Origin: Sinomonas sp. R1AF57
Lineage (GTDB): Bacteria > Actinomycetota > Actinomycetes > Actinomycetales > Micrococcaceae
DNA: 64,000 nucleotides
Direction: 5' to 3'
Assembly (NCBI RefSeq): GCF_002224485.1
Contig: NZ_CP022463.1
Span: 2,679,990-2,743,989 of the forward strand
Positions 62,241-64,000 of the stretch are shown piece after piece. Every line of letters begins with the position of its first letter. Within the stretch, counting starts at the first letter, position 1. The notes under the pieces were generated by a model. The model worked only from the letters and a program-made list of their open reading frames with translations. It had not been told where the DNA came from and searched no databases. Position numbers and translations under genes: made by a program.

Positions 62241-63806
62241 TCAGCGCTGGTAGCCGGAGACGATCGCGGCCGCGATCTCGCGGTACGCCTGGCGCGTCTC
62301 GGGGCGGAGCGCCGGGAGGGAGACGAGGTCGCCGTCAGCCATGGAGCGGTCGTGCGGCACGGTGATCAGGGCGCGGCACAGGCCCGAGAGGGTTGATTCG
62401 ATCGCGCCCTTGTCCACGCGCGCGGAGACGTCGTCCTTGTCGGTCACGACGACGATCGCGCCCTTCGCGAGGCGGTCGTAGCCGTGGGCCGACAGCCAGC
62501 GCAGTGTGTCCCGGGCCCGTTTGGCGCCGCTCACGGCATAGCCGGCGACCACGACGATGTTGTCCGCCTCCTGCAGGATGCCCCGCATGGCCGGCCGGCT
62601 CACACCCGTGCCGCAGTCGGTGAGCGTGACGCCGAAGTGCCTGGCCACGAGCGCGTGGACGCGGCGGTAGTCCTCTGCCGTCAGCGAGTCGGAGAGCTCG
62701 GGGTCCTGTTCCCCCGCGAGAAGGTGCAGGCTGCCGGCCTGGTGCAGGTAGGACACGAGGCGGGCACGCGAGGTGACCGAGTCGAAGTCCCGCAGGAGGC
62801 TCGTGATGGAGCGGCTGCGCTCGGATTCGTAGGCCCCCTCGCCGAGGGCACGCTCGACCAGGTCCCCTGCGTCGGGGTTCGCGTCGATGGCGCACGGGGG
62901 TTCCGGCCGCAGCTCGGCAAGGGTGAGCCCGACGCCCACAGTGGTCGAGGTCTTGCCGATGCCGCCCTTGAGGGACAGGAACGCGGTGTTCCAGCTGCCC
63001 TCGAGGCGCCGCGCGATCTGCCGCTCGAGCAGCTCCTCCCGGCGCTCCCGCTCGCTCGGGCCGAGGTTCACGGCACCGCCGGTGATGCGGTAGAGGAGGC
63101 CCCGCAGGCCCTTCGGCGGGTGGGCCGGGCCCGGGCGGACGAAGCCCGCCGGCTCCTCCGCGTGCTCAGGCGCAGCCGGCACTGGCGTGGGCTCGCGCAC
63201 CGGACGCGGCGGTGCTGGCCGTCCCGCCGGCGCAGGCGCGGCCGTCGGCGCAGGTGAGGTCTGGGCCGCAGGCGAGGCCTCAGGCACGGGCGACGCCTGT
63301 GGCGCAGGCTCGGGTGCCAGCCCGGCTGTGGGCCCCGCGCTCGGCTCCACAGATCGACTCCCACTGTCGCCAGTCCCCGGCGGGGGCTCGCCGACGGTGC
63401 GAGGCAGGCGCCTGCGGCCAGCGGCCACGGCGGTTGCGCGTGTCGCGGGCGTGGTCTCGGCGTCTGGTCGGCCGCCGGCGACCGGTTCGTCGCCGGTCAC
63501 AGGCAAGGCGCCGTCCCGGGTGCGCTGGGCGGTGTCCCCCGAGGGCTGGGCGGTGTCCGCCGGAGGTAGGACGGCGTCCGCCGGATTGGCGGCCGCCTCC
63601 GACGGCGCGGATGCGGCGGCCGCCCGGGGCGACCCGTCGGCGTCGTGCGCGCCGGTGGTCGCGGCGCCGGGCTGGGTGGGAGGAGCCGACTCGTCGACGT
63701 GCGCCGCCCGCCGCGCCGCTTCCTCGGCTTCGCGCAGCCGCCGGGCCTCCCGCCGAGTCATGGGCGCAGGGGAAGCAGCCTCAGGCTCGACTGGACCGTC
63801 CGTCAT
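62241..63806 (-). CDS. MinD/ParA-like ATPase with long disordered N-terminus
   Basis: A 521-residue protein. The first about 215 residues are low-complexity (Ala, Pro, Thr, Glu) after a short charged helix (TRREARRLREAEEAARRA). A linker contains LLYRITGGAVNLGPSERERREELLERQI. The ATPase domain starts near residue 270 with the deviant Walker A LSLKGGIGKTSTT, then CAIDANPDAGDLVERAL and LTDCGTGVSRPAM. The fold and linker resemble EspI-type and related MinD proteins of type VII secretion loci. The neighbouring gene beyond the window could settle that. Confidence 0.82.
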   Translation of the reverse strand: MTDGPVEPEAASPAPMTRREARRLREAEEAARRAAHVDESAPPTQPGAATTGAHDADGSPRAAAASAPSEAAANPADAVLPPADTAQPSGDTAQRTRDGALPVTGDEPVAGGRPDAETTPATRATAVAAGRRRLPRTVGEPPPGTGDSGSRSVEPSAGPTAGLAPEPAPQASPVPEASPAAQTSPAPTAAPAPAGRPAPPRPVREPTPVPAAPEHAEEPAGFVRPGPAHPPKGLRGLLYRITGGAVNLGPSERERREELLERQIARRLEGSWNTAFLSLKGGIGKTSTTVGVGLTLAELRPEPPCAIDANPDAGDLVERALGEGAYESERSRSITSLLRDFDSVTSRARLVSYLHQAGSLHLLAGEQDPELSDSLTAEDYRRVHALVARHFGVTLTDCGTGVSRPAMRGILQEADNIVVVAGYAVSGAKRARDTLRWLSAHGYDRLAKGAIVVVTDKDDVSARVDKGAIESTLSGLCRALITVPHDRSMADGDLVSLPALRPETRQAYREIAAAIVSGYQR

Positions 63807-63837
63807 GCTGCCCCCTCTTCCTCGCCCTGCCGGAACG

Positions 63838-64000
63838 TCAGCTCAGGCTGCTGGCCTTGAGCCGGCGGATGAACAGGCGGGACTGCTCGGGGCCGTACGG
63901 GAGGATCGGGACGGCCTTGGTGGCGTCGTCCGGAGTCTCGCGCGTGGCCTGCCTGGCCGAGCGCACCGCCGTCGCCATCGTATCCGCCATGGTGCGCACG
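63838..64000 (-). CDS. C-terminal end of a gene running off the window
   Basis: A 53-codon open frame enters from the right edge and stops at 63838, 32 bases ahead of the MinD-like ATPase start in the same direction. The visible end is VRTMADTMATAVRSARQAT and, later, PYGPEQSRLFIRRLKASSLS, with normal high-GC codon use. The family cannot be told from this tail; an operon with the ATPase is likely. Confidence 0.55.
   Translation of the reverse strand, partial: VRTMADTMATAVRSARQATRETPDDATKAVPILPYGPEQSRLFIRRLKASSLS

Overview
The window is a high-GC (about 70%) actinobacterial chromosome segment. Frequent GTG starts, Tat signals, a menaquinone pathway, an assimilatory-type APS reductase and siroheme sulfite reductase, and DtxR/IdeR-like iron boxes all point to Actinobacteria. 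The gene set and local order look like a Micrococcaceae member of the Arthrobacter/Sinomonas type; that genus-level placement is inference. There is no rRNA, phage, IS element or CRISPR array. One tRNA gene (Tyr) is present.

Layout. 0-5 kb: thioredoxin (cut by the window edge), a MarR-regulated MFS exporter with a divergent glycosyltransferase, tRNA-Tyr, and YajQ. 5-9 kb: a ceramidase-like hydrolase divergent from an iron-regulated efeO-efeB pair. 9-12.3 kb: a packed minus-strand operon of two alpha/beta hydrolases, htpX and panE. 12.4-14.5 kb: a Fur-family regulator with a tandem iron/peroxide operator, then catalase. 14.5-24 kb: a TetR regulator, an APC permease, an FprA-type ferredoxin reductase, RarD, OsmC, a universal stress protein and gabT. 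24-31.5 kb: a PucR regulator divergent from gabT, a second FprA, and a sulfonate-type ABC operon fused by overlaps to siroheme synthase. 31.7-36.7 kb: katG, mmuM and two small membrane proteins, the second visibly lower in GC. 37-44.4 kb: sulfate assimilation (cbiX-MFS, then sir-cysH-cysD-cysN). 44.4-46.2 kb: a small accessory islet with a SUKH-like protein and a DUF559-type protein flanked by paired inverted repeats. 46.2-59 kb: a menaquinone region (polyprenyl synthase, menJ, menG, menF, menD, menC) interrupted by a polar amino-acid ABC operon and a PhoX phosphatase. 59-64 kb: an M50 protease, a PAP2 phosphatase, an MFS carrier and a type VII secretion-like MinD ATPase.

How the genes fit together. 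Siroheme is made by the SUMT/dehydrogenase fusion (27.4-28.7 kb) and the CbiX chelatase (43.7-44.4 kb), and it serves the sulfite reductase. The two FprA reductases are plausible electron suppliers. KatA, KatG and the Fur-family regulator form an oxidative stress set with the EfeB peroxidase. The men genes cover isochorismate formation through succinylbenzoate, plus prenyl tail synthesis, methylation and tail reduction; menA, menB and menE are outside the window.

The most unusual content is repetitive. At least five distinct palindromic repeat families occur, mostly next to gene ends. One family forms an eight-unit array directly behind cysN, and related copies are built in frame into the N-termini of CysD and CysH. 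Three others share one architecture: direct copies at a fixed 21- or 31-bp pitch followed by inverted copies at the same pitch. In one of these a complete DUF559-type gene sits between the arms.
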